This document shows, one piece after another, positions 27,145-36,379 of a stretch of DNA of 64,000 bases. How positions within the stretch are numbered: position 1 is the first letter of the stretch; the number at the start of each line of letters is the position of its first letter. Source of the DNA: CAVRQM01 sp963838805 (GTDB lineage Bacteria > Pseudomonadota > Alphaproteobacteria > Acetobacterales > Acetobacteraceae); contig CAWISK010000005.1 in assembly GCA_963838805.1 (NCBI GenBank), forward strand, positions 62,001 through 126,000. Reading direction: 5' to 3'. A model generated the notes under the pieces. The model was not told where the DNA came from. It made no database searches and saw only the letters and a list, made by a program, of their open reading frames with translations. Position numbers and translations under genes: made by a program.

Positions 27145-27876
27145 TCACCTGGTGAACTCGGCGAGGCGGATCGACGCCTCCCGAATGTCGGACTCGATCG
27201 CCTGACGGAGCGCCGCGCCGTCGCGCGCGCGCAGCGCCTCCTCGGCGCGCCAGTGCAGCATCATCGAGAACTGCAGGTGCGGCTCCTCGATCAGCGAGAA
27301 CAGGAACGGCGAGATGCGCAGCCAGAGTGGCTCGATGCAGCGCATCAGCACCGGCATGCGTGCCGCGCGATAGATCGCCATGTGGAACTCGTAGTTGCAA
27401 TCCAGGAAGGCACGCAGATCGCCGGCCTTGAAGTGCCGGTCCATGGCGGCGCACAGCGCCGGTACGGCGCGCTGTTCTGCCTTCGTCGCCCGTGTCGCCG
27501 CGCGCTCGGCGGCGAGACCCTCGAGCGTGATGCGGATCTCGTAGATTTCCGCCATCTCGGCGCGCGACAGGCCCGGCACCACCAGAACGCGGCTCGGCGG
27601 CGCCTGCAGCACGCCCTGCGCCTCGAGCCGCCGCAACGCCTCGCGCACCGGCATGGGCGAGGTATTCACGGCCGCCGCCAGATCGCGGATGCTGATTCTC
27701 TGGCCCGGCAGCAGCCGCCCGTCGCGCAGCGCCTTGCACAATTCCTGATAGACGTCCTGATGCAGCGTGGAAGATTGCAACGGCTGGAACTTCGGCCCAA
27801 GCGGGTTCGCGGGCGCTCCGCGCCGAGCGACAGCGACGGGCGCGGAGTGTGCACGCCTTGATGCGGTCTTCCTCAC
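27145..27876 (-). CDS. GntR-family regulator with FCD ligand-binding domain
   Basis: A 243-residue regulator. The N-terminal winged helix-turn-helix shows LHQDVYQELCKALRDGRLLP and SPMPVREALRRLEAQGVL at residues about 38-95. The C-terminal all-helical FCD domain has EIRITLEGLAAERAA, DCNYEFHMAIYRAA with the metal-binding Asp and His positions, and LHWRAEEALRARDG. FCD regulators usually repress sugar acid or amino acid catabolism and are released by a pathway intermediate. It is transcribed toward the SDR-led operon, and the palindrome at 27090 lies in the intervening 80 bases. The N-terminal 30 residues are variable and the start is uncertain. Confidence 0.92.
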   Translation of the reverse strand: MRKTASRRAHSAPVAVARRGAPANPLGPKFQPLQSSTLHQDVYQELCKALRDGRLLPGQRISIRDLAAAVNTSPMPVREALRRLEAQGVLQAPPSRVLVVPGLSRAEMAEIYEIRITLEGLAAERAATRATKAEQRAVPALCAAMDRHFKAGDLRAFLDCNYEFHMAIYRAARMPVLMRCIEPLWLRISPFLFSLIEEPHLQFSMMLHWRAEEALRARDGAALRQAIESDIREASIRLAEFTR

Positions 27877-27924
27877 GCCGCCACGGTTGCAGACATGCCG
27901 TTCGGGCGCAACGTGTCGCGATCG

Positions 27925-29847
27925 TCAGGAGGGCGCGGCAGCCCGGCATCGCATCACGGCATAGGCATCGAGCGCGACACTCTGGCCATCCGAGCCAAAC
28001 CGCGCGGCTTCGAGACCATCTTCCTCCGCTCCCATCGCCTGCAGGCTGTCGGCGTCGAGCCGGTGCAGCGTGGCGTCCCGGAACCCGGGCGGCAGCGTGA
28101 CGGTCAGCCTGTCGGGCGTCAGGTTCGCGAGCCACAGCTCGCGCGAGCCGGCGGTCGTTGCCAGCAGCGCCGCCACATCCTGCTCGCGGCTGACGCGGGC
28201 CTCGTGCAGCGTGGCCCCGGACAAGGCGGCACAGCCCCGGATCACGTGAAAGACCGGAAACACGCCGCCGGAATCCATGATGCCGCACCCGCCGGCCGGA
28301 GCGGAGACGGCGATGCGCGCCGCACCGCCCGCTGCGAAGCGGGCGATGTAGCCCAGTGTCCAGGCGGCGTTGAACAGCCCTCGCTGGCGCGGATCGGCGC
28401 CGCTCATGGCCAGGCGCGCGCCGCCGGGGTTCGGCAGCGGTGCCGGTCCGTATGGATTGTCGCGCATACCGATGGCGCTCGGCCCCACCACGAAGGGCTT
28501 GCCGGCCGCCATTGCGCGCACCGAGGCGATCACTGCCGGCAGCACCTCCAGCGATTCCATGACCGAGCGGTCATCGGCGGCATGCACCAGCGGCGAGGTG
28601 GAAAACGTGACGGCATCGAGCAGTTCCGCCGGCGGCCGCTTGCGGTTGAGCTCCGTGAAATAGGCGAAGGTGCCGCCGATCAACGGGATGCCGGGGAACG
28701 CGGCACGCGCCGCCTCGTACAGCTTGTCGAGCGGCGCACAATCCGGCCAAGGCTGGCCCGGAGTGGTGCTCTTGAGATCAGGCGCCGGCGAGACCGCGAC
28801 CGCGCGCAACGTGAGGCCCGCCTCGCGCACCGACGCGGCCACATCGTGCAACTCGGCCGCGAAGCCAGTGATGCAGTGGACGACGATCTGCAACTCGACC
28901 TCGCAGCCGCAGGCGCGTGCCAGGTCATGAAACAGGCGCAGATCGGCGACACCGTGTCCGCGACCCGGATCGAACCGGCAGACCAGCATGGCAACACCGG
29001 CGCGCGCCAGCACGGCCGCGTGCGGAAGGGCGGCTCGCGCCTCCTCCGGCGAGCAACCCAGCCCGATAGGCGGCATGGTGCCGATGATGTCACCCAGCTC
29101 GACGCGGATCGGCTCGGTGCCAGGCGCCGACTCGGGTGCACGGCCATCTTGCGTCACTGTCAACGTGACCGATTGCGTGCTCTGGCTTCCGGCGGCCAGA
29201 GTATAGGGCCAGGGACGCGAGAGCGGGCGCACATAGGTCTTGAACGAGGCATCGGTCCAGTTGCGCTGGTCCTCCATCTCGAACACGTCCCCGTCCATGC
29301 GGCAGGTGACGGCAAGTCCGGGCGCCGCCTCGTGCGTCAGCGCGCGCAGATCGAGCATCGGCTGCACCGGGTCGATCGACAGCGGAAACATGCCATCGAC
29401 GATGCGTCCGTCGGCATGCTCGATCCGCGCGCCGCCACCGGCGACGCCGGCCGGATGCAGCACGACGAAGCCGGTGCGGCAGGTCTCGAAATCGGTGCGC
29501 GCGTGAATGTCGCAATGGAAGCCGAGCGTGCCATCGGCTTGTCCGTCGATCCGGGCCGAGTATTCCAACTCGGCGTCGCCGTCGCGCACCACGGCGCGAT
29601 ACGTCACGCAAAAGGAATCCGTTTGCTCTGTCGCGGCAAGAGCGGTGATCTCCGGATCGTACGTAGCCCAGCTCCGGCTGCGCACCAGGAACGAGATGGC
29701 GCGCATGATCTCGATGCCGCCCACGCGGACGTAGCGCAGATTCCCGCGTTCCAGCTCCGCCGAAAGCGGTCCTGCCCGAAGGACGCGCGCCGGTGCCGGC
29801 GTCTCGTCCGTGCCGTAGAGCAGTGCCGCCCGCGTCTGGATTGTCAC
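27925..29847 (-). CDS. apnL: Probable D-apionate lactonase
   Basis: The 640-residue protein opens TRAALLYGTDETPAPARVLR and LRYVRVGGIEIMRAISFLVR, a pattern I associate with ApnL, the D-apionolactone hydrolase of the oxidative apiose pathway. An N-terminal beta-rich region (to about residue 220) precedes a TIM-barrel part with IGLGCSPEEARAALPHAAVL, MLVCRFDPGRGHG, LIGGTFAYFTELNRKRP and VTFSTSPLVHAADDRSVMES, which resembles glycosidase folds. The C terminus has a beta domain. The GTG start overlaps the permease stop (GTGA), tying it to a ribose-type importer. A Gfo/Idh enzyme that could supply a lactone lies at 22525. Another lactonase or glycoside hydrolase role is possible. Confidence 0.6.
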   Translation of the reverse strand: MTIQTRAALLYGTDETPAPARVLRAGPLSAELERGNLRYVRVGGIEIMRAISFLVRSRSWATYDPEITALAATEQTDSFCVTYRAVVRDGDAELEYSARIDGQADGTLGFHCDIHARTDFETCRTGFVVLHPAGVAGGGARIEHADGRIVDGMFPLSIDPVQPMLDLRALTHEAAPGLAVTCRMDGDVFEMEDQRNWTDASFKTYVRPLSRPWPYTLAAGSQSTQSVTLTVTQDGRAPESAPGTEPIRVELGDIIGTMPPIGLGCSPEEARAALPHAAVLARAGVAMLVCRFDPGRGHGVADLRLFHDLARACGCEVELQIVVHCITGFAAELHDVAASVREAGLTLRAVAVSPAPDLKSTTPGQPWPDCAPLDKLYEAARAAFPGIPLIGGTFAYFTELNRKRPPAELLDAVTFSTSPLVHAADDRSVMESLEVLPAVIASVRAMAAGKPFVVGPSAIGMRDNPYGPAPLPNPGGARLAMSGADPRQRGLFNAAWTLGYIARFAAGGAARIAVSAPAGGCGIMDSGGVFPVFHVIRGCAALSGATLHEARVSREQDVAALLATTAGSRELWLANLTPDRLTVTLPPGFRDATLHRLDADSLQAMGAEEDGLEAARFGSDGQSVALDAYAVMRCRAAAPS

Positions 29848-30821
29848 GCCCGCTCCACCCTGATCTGCCGCCGCTCCAGCCGCTCCAGCAGCGAAGTGCG
29901 GGCGCTGTCCACGAACACCGCCACAAAAATGATGAAGCTGATGACCAGCGGATAGACGTATGGGTTGGCATTGGTCATCACCAGCCCGTTCTCCACCGTC
30001 TGGATCAGTACCGCGCCGAATACTGTGCCGACCACCCCGCCGCGCCCGCCGAACAGGCTGGTGCCCCCCAGCACCGCCGCCGCGATCACCGGGAACTCCT
30101 CCTGATAGCCGAAGGTGGAGGAGGCGACGGCCACCTGGCTCGCCGACACCAGCCCGCCGATCGCGGCGCAGACGCCGCAGATGCAATAGACGCTGAACAG
30201 GATGCGACGCACGTCGATGCCGGCCTTCGCCGCCGCCTCGGGGTCCGCGCCTACCGCGTAGATCTGCCGGCCATACGCCGTCTCGCGCAGGGTCAGGAAC
30301 GCGCAGACGAACACGATGGCAAATGCCCAGATGGCCGACGGCACGCCCAGATAGGAGCTGCGCCCCAGCACCAGCACCGAGTTGCCGAGCGGGATGAGCC
30401 TGTTGCCGGTCAGGTACAGCGCGACGCCACGGCCCACGAACAGTGTCGCGAGCGTAGTGATGAAGGCGGCGACCCGCAGCCTGGTGACGAACACCGCGTT
30501 GACGATGCCGAAGATCAGGCCGAGCACCATGACCAGCGGGAACGAGGCCCATAGCGGCCAATGCGACAGGAACAGGCCCAGGATTGCCGCGCAGACATAC
30601 ATGTTGGCACCGACCGACAGGTCGATGCCGCCCACCAGCAGCACGAACGTCATCCCGATGGCGATGATGCCGGTATGCGCTGCCTGGATCAGGATGTTGA
30701 CGAAGTTCTCGCCGGACAGGAAGCGGCCGGACAAGGCGGTAAACACCGCCAGCAACAATACGAACAGCAGTGCCGGCGTCGCCTGCAGCAGCCGGATCAG
30801 GTTGCGCCGCGAGCCGCTCAT
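29844..30821 (-). CDS. Ribose-type ABC transporter permease (system 2, second permease)
   Basis: A 325-residue RbsC-like permease with about ten membrane segments, the signature FVLLVGGIDLSVGANMYVCA and the late AAVLGGTSLFGGRGGVVGTVF. The N terminus is short and basic (MSGSRRNLIRLL). Its ATG overlaps the ATPase stop by four bases, and its stop overlaps the apnL GTG. It shares its gene order position (after the ATPase) with a second, dissimilar permease before the ATPase at 32360. Substrate unknown; association with the lactonase suggests a branched pentose or derivative. Confidence 0.93.
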   Translation of the reverse strand: MSGSRRNLIRLLQATPALLFVLLLAVFTALSGRFLSGENFVNILIQAAHTGIIAIGMTFVLLVGGIDLSVGANMYVCAAILGLFLSHWPLWASFPLVMVLGLIFGIVNAVFVTRLRVAAFITTLATLFVGRGVALYLTGNRLIPLGNSVLVLGRSSYLGVPSAIWAFAIVFVCAFLTLRETAYGRQIYAVGADPEAAAKAGIDVRRILFSVYCICGVCAAIGGLVSASQVAVASSTFGYQEEFPVIAAAVLGGTSLFGGRGGVVGTVFGAVLIQTVENGLVMTNANPYVYPLVISFIIFVAVFVDSARTSLLERLERRQIRVERA

Positions 30822-32360
30822 GCTTCGACCGCCGTGATGCCGTGGCCCATCGCGAGGCGCAATATGTCCTCGCGCTGGAACGCGTCGCGCGCGACTGTGC
30901 CGGCAATCTCGCCATGCGCCATGACCATGATGCGATCGCACATGCCGATCAGTTCCTCGATCTCCGACGAGATGAACAGCACCCCGGCCCCGCCGGCGGC
31001 AAGCTGGTCGATGATCCGGTACACCTCGTGCTTGGCACCGACGTCGATGCCGCGCGTCGGCTCATCCAGGATGAACACGCGCGGCTCGCGCAGCAGCCAC
31101 TTGCCGATCACCACTTTCTGCTGATTGCCGCCCGAAAGATTCTTGACGAGCGTGCGTTCCAGGTCGGCGGCGGCGATGCGCACCGCCGAGCCGGTGGCAC
31201 GTACGTCGGCTGCCAGCCGGGTACGGTCGATCAGGTTCGGCCAGCGAGGCGCATAGGCCGGCAGCGAGGCCAGCGCCATGTTGGCGAGGATCGGCGCCTC
31301 GGTCATCAGGCCCTCGACACGCCGGTCCTCGGTCAGAAACGCCATGCCCTGTTCCATGCAGGCAGCGGGCGACGGCCGTTCCAGCTTCTGCCCGTCCACC
31401 CGGATCTCGCCGGTCTCGAACGGGTCGAGCCCGAACAGGATGCGCGCGAGTTCCGAACGGCCGGCCCCCATCAGGCCCGAGATACCCAGCACCTCGCCGC
31501 GATGCAGGGCGAAGCCAATGTCGCGCACGGTCCCGCGCTCGACTCAGTGCGCGCACCTGCAATACCGTCTGCTCGGTAGGCGGTGCCGTGCGCGGCGGAA
31601 ACATCTGGTCCATCGTCCGCCCGACCATGCGCGCGATCATCCCCTCGACGGTCATCTCGGCGCGGGGCGCCGCGGCGACGACATGTCCGTCGCGTAGCAC
31701 CACGACATCGTCGCACAGCGTCATCACGTCGGCCAGGATGTGGCTGATATAGATGACGCCAATGCCCTGGCTGCGCAGCTTATTGATGATCGCGAACAGG
31801 CGTTCGGTTTCGCGTGTCGTGAGCGAGGTCGTGGGTTCGTCAAAAATCACGACGCGCGCTTCGCTGCGAATCGCCTTGGCGATTTCGACCAGCTGCCGCT
31901 CGCCCTGCGACAGCCGGCTCACCGGCGTTTGCGGCGGGACATCGAGATCAACCGCGGCCAGCAACGCTTTGGCCCGCGTTCGCATCGCACGCCGGTCGAT
32001 GAACGGCGCCGGCCAACCATCGCGCGGGAACCCCGTGATGAACAGGTTCTCCGCTACTGTCAGATTGCGGAACAGGTTGAGTTCCTGGTGGATGAAGGCG
32101 ATCCCGCGCGCTTCCGCCTCACGCGGGTCGCGCGGGCGGTACTCGGCACCGTCCAGCGTCAGGCTGCCTGCATCCATATGATGCACACCGCCCAGGATAT
32201 TCATGGTCGTGGACTTGCCCGAACCGTTCTCGCCCACCAACCCCAGCACGCGGCCCGGGCGCAGCGAAAAGCCGATATCGTGCAGCACCTGCACGCCGAA
32301 GAAGCTCTTGCAGAGGCCACGCACCTCCAGCACCGGCGACGGCTCGGCTGCCACGTCCAT
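30818..32360 (-). CDS. Ribose-type ABC transporter ATP-binding protein (system 2, frameshifted)
   Basis: A tandem-NBD sugar ATPase. The first domain has Walker A GENGSGKST at residues 43-51, SRLSQGERQLVEIAKAI as signature and VVIFDEPTTSLT as Walker B. The second has RGEVLGISGLMGAGRSEL, NLSGGNQQKVVIGKWLLREP and FILDEPTRGIDVGAK. An extra base in the CCC run at 31532-31534 breaks the frame between the two domains, where LQVRALSRA should join TVRDIGFALHRGE. Corrected length is about 513 residues. The ATG shares one base with the stop of the upstream permease gene. If the shift were real, only the first half would be made. Confidence 0.92.
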
Positions 32361-33406
32361 CACCACGTGCCCCGCAGCAGCAGACGGTGGCGCAGCGCAT
32401 CCAGCACCGCGGCCAGCAGGATGACCCCGCCCTTGATGGCGAACACGGAGGCAAGATCGAGGCCCAGCAATTCCAGTCCCTTGTCGATGACGCTGAGGAA
32501 TATGACGCCGAACAGCGTCTGCACGACGCTGCCCTTGCCGCCGAACAGGCTGACGCCGCCGATCACCGCGGCGCCGATCACGTCGAGCAGAATGCGCTGG
32601 CCCATGACCGGAGAACCGGTCTCCAGCCGCCCCGTATAGAGCACCGAGGCGATCGCGGCACACACCCCGGAGATGACGAAGGCGATCGTCACCACCCGGC
32701 GCACCGGCACGCCCGAGACCGCCGCCGCGCGCGGATTGAGGCCGATGGCGTACAGCCAGGCCCCAAGCATGGTGCGCTTCAGGGTCAGATGCGCCAGTCC
32801 CATCACCGCCGCCGCGACCGCGAGCGAGACGGGAACACCATGCACGCGCGCCTGGCCGATGGCGATGAAGGCGTCGGGCAGGTTGCCGATGCTGCTGCCG
32901 TCGTCAGTGTTGAGCGCCACGTACCAGAGCGCGGCACCGGCGCCGAACATCATCGTCGTCAGCGTGACGATGAAGGACGGCATCTCGAACCGGGCAGTGC
33001 AGGCGCCGTTGAACAGCCCGACGATCCCGCCCACCGCGACGAAGGCAAGCAGCGCCGCCGGAATGGCCAGCGGACCGGAGACGAAACCGCCGTCCCCGGT
33101 CATTACCGAGGCGCCGATCACGCTGGCCAGCGCGATGACCGAAGGGGCCGACAGATCGATGCCGGCCACGATCAGCACGAAAGTCTGGCCGATCGCCACC
33201 ACCAGCAGCGGCATCATCGCCGCCAGGATGTCGAGCAGCGTATCAGGCGAACCCAGTTCCGGCACGAACGGCAGCAGTGCCGCGAAGTAGATGATCGTGA
33301 CGGCCGGCACGAGATAGTCAGACAGCAGCAGGCGCTGCCAGAGCAACGGGCGACGCCGGGGCGCCGCCTGCTGGCCCACCGCGACAGCGGCAACAGGTGT
33401 ATTCAT
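32360..33406 (-). CDS. Ribose-type ABC transporter permease (system 2, first permease)
   Basis: A 348-residue RbsC-family permease. IGQTFVLIVAGIDLSAPSVIAL is the family motif with LSA in place of the usual LSV, and GAAVIGGVSLFGGKGSVVQT is the C-terminal motif. A polar N-terminal extension of about 25 residues precedes the first membrane segment. The stop overlaps the ATPase start (TGATG). The substrate-binding protein lies 22 bases upstream. Together with the permease at 29844 it would form a heterodimeric channel. Confidence 0.93.
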   Translation of the reverse strand: MNTPVAAVAVGQQAAPRRRPLLWQRLLLSDYLVPAVTIIYFAALLPFVPELGSPDTLLDILAAMMPLLVVAIGQTFVLIVAGIDLSAPSVIALASVIGASVMTGDGGFVSGPLAIPAALLAFVAVGGIVGLFNGACTARFEMPSFIVTLTTMMFGAGAALWYVALNTDDGSSIGNLPDAFIAIGQARVHGVPVSLAVAAAVMGLAHLTLKRTMLGAWLYAIGLNPRAAAVSGVPVRRVVTIAFVISGVCAAIASVLYTGRLETGSPVMGQRILLDVIGAAVIGGVSLFGGKGSVVQTLFGVIFLSVIDKGLELLGLDLASVFAIKGGVILLAAVLDALRHRLLLRGTW

Positions 33407-33428
33407 GGCAATGCCGCCGCCGTTGTCC

Positions 33429-34439
33429 TCAGCTCTTCTTCTGCTGCTGCCGCTGCCAGACCGCATAGCCCCACATCTGGTCGCGCTTCTGCTCCAGGTT
33501 CGCCTGCGTGATGACGAAGCCCGGATCGAGCAGCAGCTTGGCCGGCTTCTTGCCGGCCCACATGTCCTCGAAGGCCTGGAACGCCATGTCCACCTCCAGG
33601 TACAGGTTCTGCACGCCGTCCGCGTCCAGATAGCCGTCCTGCAGCCTGGCATACGCACCCTGGTCGCCGTCGAAACCGGCAAACAGCACGTGGCCCGGCT
33701 CGCCGCGCTTGTGCCACTTGCCCGCCGTCTTCAGCACCTGCTCGATCTGCGGGTGCATGAAATCGGAGGACGTGACAAGGAAGTTGATGTCGGGATTGGC
33801 TTGCAGCGCATTGGTCAGACCGGCGAACGCCTTGTCCGCGTTCCACTCGGTCGCGACGCGCGCCACCACGTCGATGATGTCCTTGTGCTTGTTGACCGAG
33901 TCGAAGAACCCGTCGCGGCGCTGGATGGCGTTCACGTCGCCCAGGTCGCCGATCAGGATGCAGGCCTTGTACTTGCCGCCCAGCTTCTGTGCCTCGGAGA
34001 CCAGGAAATCCACCGTCTCGCGCATGATCTTGCGGTTGTCGGCCTGTATCGCCACGGAATAGGCGTCGTTCTTGGCCGGCGGACGGTTGAAGTGGACCAT
34101 CGGGATGCCGGCCTTGTTGGCCGCCCGGATCGCCGGGATCACCGCCTTCGAATCGGTCTGGATGATCAGGATGCCATCGACCTTGCGGGCGATCATCGCC
34201 TTGACCTGCTCGAACTGCTTGTTGTCGTCGAAGTTCGAGATGTTCTCCAGCGTGGTCCAGCCCTTGTCCTTCGCCTTGGACTTCATGATCGCCAGCCCCT
34301 CGACCCAGAAGGGCGAGACCAGGCTGTCGAACAGCAGGGCGACGGTCTTGCCGCCCTCGGCCTTGGCGAAGATCGGCATGCCGGCAGTCCCGGCCGCCAG
34401 CAGGCTGCCGATAGTGAATGTGCGCCGTGAGATCGTCAT
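33429..34439 (-). CDS. Ribose-type ABC transporter substrate-binding protein (system 2)
   Basis: A 336-residue peripla_BP_4 protein. The signal MTISRRTFTIGSLLAAGTAG has the SRRTF twin-arginine pattern, unusual for this family and suggesting Tat export. The mature part has VALLFDSLVSPFWVEGLAIM, IIQTDSKAVIPAIRAANKAG, PMVHFNRPPAKNDAYSVAIQ and LFAGFDGDQGAYARLQDGY, the standard sugar-binding positions. The C terminus ends in a Gln/Lys tract. GAGAGG precedes the ATG. It heads the system 2 transporter genes and follows the 2-hydroxyacid dehydrogenase gene by 36 bases. Confidence 0.92.
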   Translation of the reverse strand: MTISRRTFTIGSLLAAGTAGMPIFAKAEGGKTVALLFDSLVSPFWVEGLAIMKSKAKDKGWTTLENISNFDDNKQFEQVKAMIARKVDGILIIQTDSKAVIPAIRAANKAGIPMVHFNRPPAKNDAYSVAIQADNRKIMRETVDFLVSEAQKLGGKYKACILIGDLGDVNAIQRRDGFFDSVNKHKDIIDVVARVATEWNADKAFAGLTNALQANPDINFLVTSSDFMHPQIEQVLKTAGKWHKRGEPGHVLFAGFDGDQGAYARLQDGYLDADGVQNLYLEVDMAFQAFEDMWAGKKPAKLLLDPGFVITQANLEQKRDQMWGYAVWQRQQQKKS

Positions 34440-34475
34440 GGGGAGTTTCCTCTCGTTTGTCGTTTTGCGGAATGT

Positions 34476-35498
34476 TCAGGCCTGCGCCCGCGCGCGCCAG
34501 CGCGGGTGTTGCAGCACGTCGCGGTTTACCAGCCCCTCCGGCACGCGCCCCTGTGCCACATCCAGCACGGAGCGCACAGCCGAGGCGCCGATACCGGCGA
34601 AGCACTGGTCGGTCCAGCACAGCGAATGCGGGGCCAGGATCACGTTGTCCAGCTTCAGCAGCGGATCGGCCGCGTCGGGCGGCTCCTGCTCCTGCACGTC
34701 CAGCCCGGCACCGGCGATCTTGCCCGCCTGCAACACCGAGACGAGCGCCGCCTGATCGACGATCGGGCCGCGCGCGGTGTTGATGAGAAAGGCATCCGGC
34801 TTCATCAGCGCGAGCAACTCGGCACCCACCAGATGATGCGTCTGCGGCATCAGCGGACAGTTGACGGTCACGAAATCGCCGTCGCGGAACACGGTGTGCA
34901 GATCGACCAGCTCGATGCCAAGCTCGGCCGCGACCGCCTTGTTGGCGAAGGGGTCATAGGCAATGAAGCGCATGTCGAGCGGTTTCGCGAGACGATACAT
35001 CTCGGCGCCGATATTGCCGATTCCGACCGAGGCCAGCGTCCGCCCGACCAGCCCCACGCCCATATGCGCGCTGCGCTGGGCATAGCCGGCCGGCCCGAGC
35101 CGGGTCAGCCGGTCCTTGACTGTCAGGCGCCCTGCCAGCGCCAGCATCATCGTCAGAATCGCCACCGCCACCGGCCGCCGCACCCCGGATGGCGTGATCG
35201 ACAGCGCAATACCCGCCTCGGTGCAGGCCGGCACATCGACCGTATCGTAACCGACGCCGAAGCGCGCCACGAGCGACAGGCGCCCCGGCACGGCGCTGGC
35301 GCGGCCGAAGCGCTTGCCGAGCAGGATCAGCGCGTCGAAGCTCTCGGCGACGGCGGGCGGCGTCTCCGCGCCGAGATCGACGTATTCCATCTCCATCGCC
35401 GGGTTCTCGCTCAGCGGCCTTGTGTCGAAATCCGGATAGGCCGGCGTGCCGTCAGGCTTGCGGAAGTCGCTGTCGATTGCGACCCGGAATGCAGTCAT
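34476..35498 (-). CDS. D-isomer-specific 2-hydroxyacid dehydrogenase
   Basis: A 340-residue NAD(P)-dependent dehydrogenase. The cofactor loop is GIGNIGAEMYRLAKPL near residue 155. Catalytic residues are the Arg in NTARGPIVDQAAL, the Glu in DVQEQEPPDAADP and the His in ILAPHSLCWTD. ARFGVGYDTVDVPACTEAG is a standard substrate-domain segment. Family members reduce glyoxylate, hydroxypyruvate or larger 2-keto acids. Placement between two sugar importers and near an HpcH aldolase fits a role in handling C2-C4 oxo acids from sugar acid breakdown. The start at MTAFRVAIDSDFRKP is the first ATG of the open frame. Confidence 0.92.
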   Translation of the reverse strand: MTAFRVAIDSDFRKPDGTPAYPDFDTRPLSENPAMEMEYVDLGAETPPAVAESFDALILLGKRFGRASAVPGRLSLVARFGVGYDTVDVPACTEAGIALSITPSGVRRPVAVAILTMMLALAGRLTVKDRLTRLGPAGYAQRSAHMGVGLVGRTLASVGIGNIGAEMYRLAKPLDMRFIAYDPFANKAVAAELGIELVDLHTVFRDGDFVTVNCPLMPQTHHLVGAELLALMKPDAFLINTARGPIVDQAALVSVLQAGKIAGAGLDVQEQEPPDAADPLLKLDNVILAPHSLCWTDQCFAGIGASAVRSVLDVAQGRVPEGLVNRDVLQHPRWRARAQA

Positions 35499-35535
35499 CG
35501 TGCGTCATCTCCGTTCATGTCATGCGAGCGTAGCG

Positions 35536-36369
35536 TCATCCGCGCACCGCGCCCAGGGTCAGCCCGCGCACCAGATGCCGCTGCACCAGAATGCCGAGCA
35601 GGATCGAAGGCGCCAGCGACACCATCGCCAGCGCGCTGCTCTCTCCGTACTGCGCGCCCTGGAAGCTGACGAAGGAACGAAACACCGTCGGCAGGGTGAA
35701 GGCGTGGCGGCTGGTCAGGATGAGGGCGAAGAAGAACTCCGTCCATACCGCGATGAAGGCGAACACCGCCGCCGCCGCGATGCCCGGCAGCGCCAGCGGC
35801 AGGGCTATGCGGCGAAACGCCTGCAGCCAGCCGCAGCCATCGACGCGGGCCGCATCCTCAAGCTCGCGCGGTAGCTGGCGGAAATAGGCGAACATCATCC
35901 AGACCGTGAGCGGCAGCGTCATCACCGCATAGACGAGCATCAATCCGGCCTGCGTGTCGTACAGCCCATAGCTGCGGTACAGCAGGAAGATCGGCAACCC
36001 GATCGCCACCGGCGGCAGGAAGCGCTGCGACAGCACCCACAGCGCCAGATGCTTCCCGCCGGTCTGGAAGCGCGCCAGGCTATAGCCCATCGGCGTGCCC
36101 AGCAGCACCGAGAGCAGCGTGGAGCCGAGCGCCACCGTCAGGCTGTGCGACAGGCCCGCAAGGCCGCGATACGCGAACAGCGCCGATGCGTAGTGGACCA
36201 GCGTCGGATGGGCCGGGAACCACACCGGCGGAACGGCCAGGTAGTCATCCGACGGCTTGATCGACGTGATCGCCACCCAGTACAGCGGCACCAGCACGAA
36301 CACGACCGCGGCGCCGATCACCAGGAAGCGCAACCGGCCAGTCCAGCGGCGTGCCCGCACCATGCTCAT
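35536..36369 (-). CDS. Maltose-type (CUT1) ABC transporter permease, MalG-like
   Basis: A 277-residue MalG-type permease with about six membrane segments and the EAA loop as ELEDAARVDGCGWLQAFRRI, which contacts the ATPase. The N terminus MSMVRARRWTGRLRFLVIGA leads into the first segment, and TSIKPSDDYLAVPPVWFPAHP forms the typical periplasmic loop. It lies 10 bases downstream of the MalF-like gene. No MalK/UgpC-type ATPase gene is found in this cluster, so the permease pair must borrow an ATPase coded elsewhere. The downstream gene is the 2-hydroxyacid dehydrogenase. Confidence 0.93.
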   Translation of the reverse strand: MSMVRARRWTGRLRFLVIGAAVVFVLVPLYWVAITSIKPSDDYLAVPPVWFPAHPTLVHYASALFAYRGLAGLSHSLTVALGSTLLSVLLGTPMGYSLARFQTGGKHLALWVLSQRFLPPVAIGLPIFLLYRSYGLYDTQAGLMLVYAVMTLPLTVWMMFAYFRQLPRELEDAARVDGCGWLQAFRRIALPLALPGIAAAAVFAFIAVWTEFFFALILTSRHAFTLPTVFRSFVSFQGAQYGESSALAMVSLAPSILLGILVQRHLVRGLTLGAVRG

Positions 36370-36379
36370 GCGGGCACCT

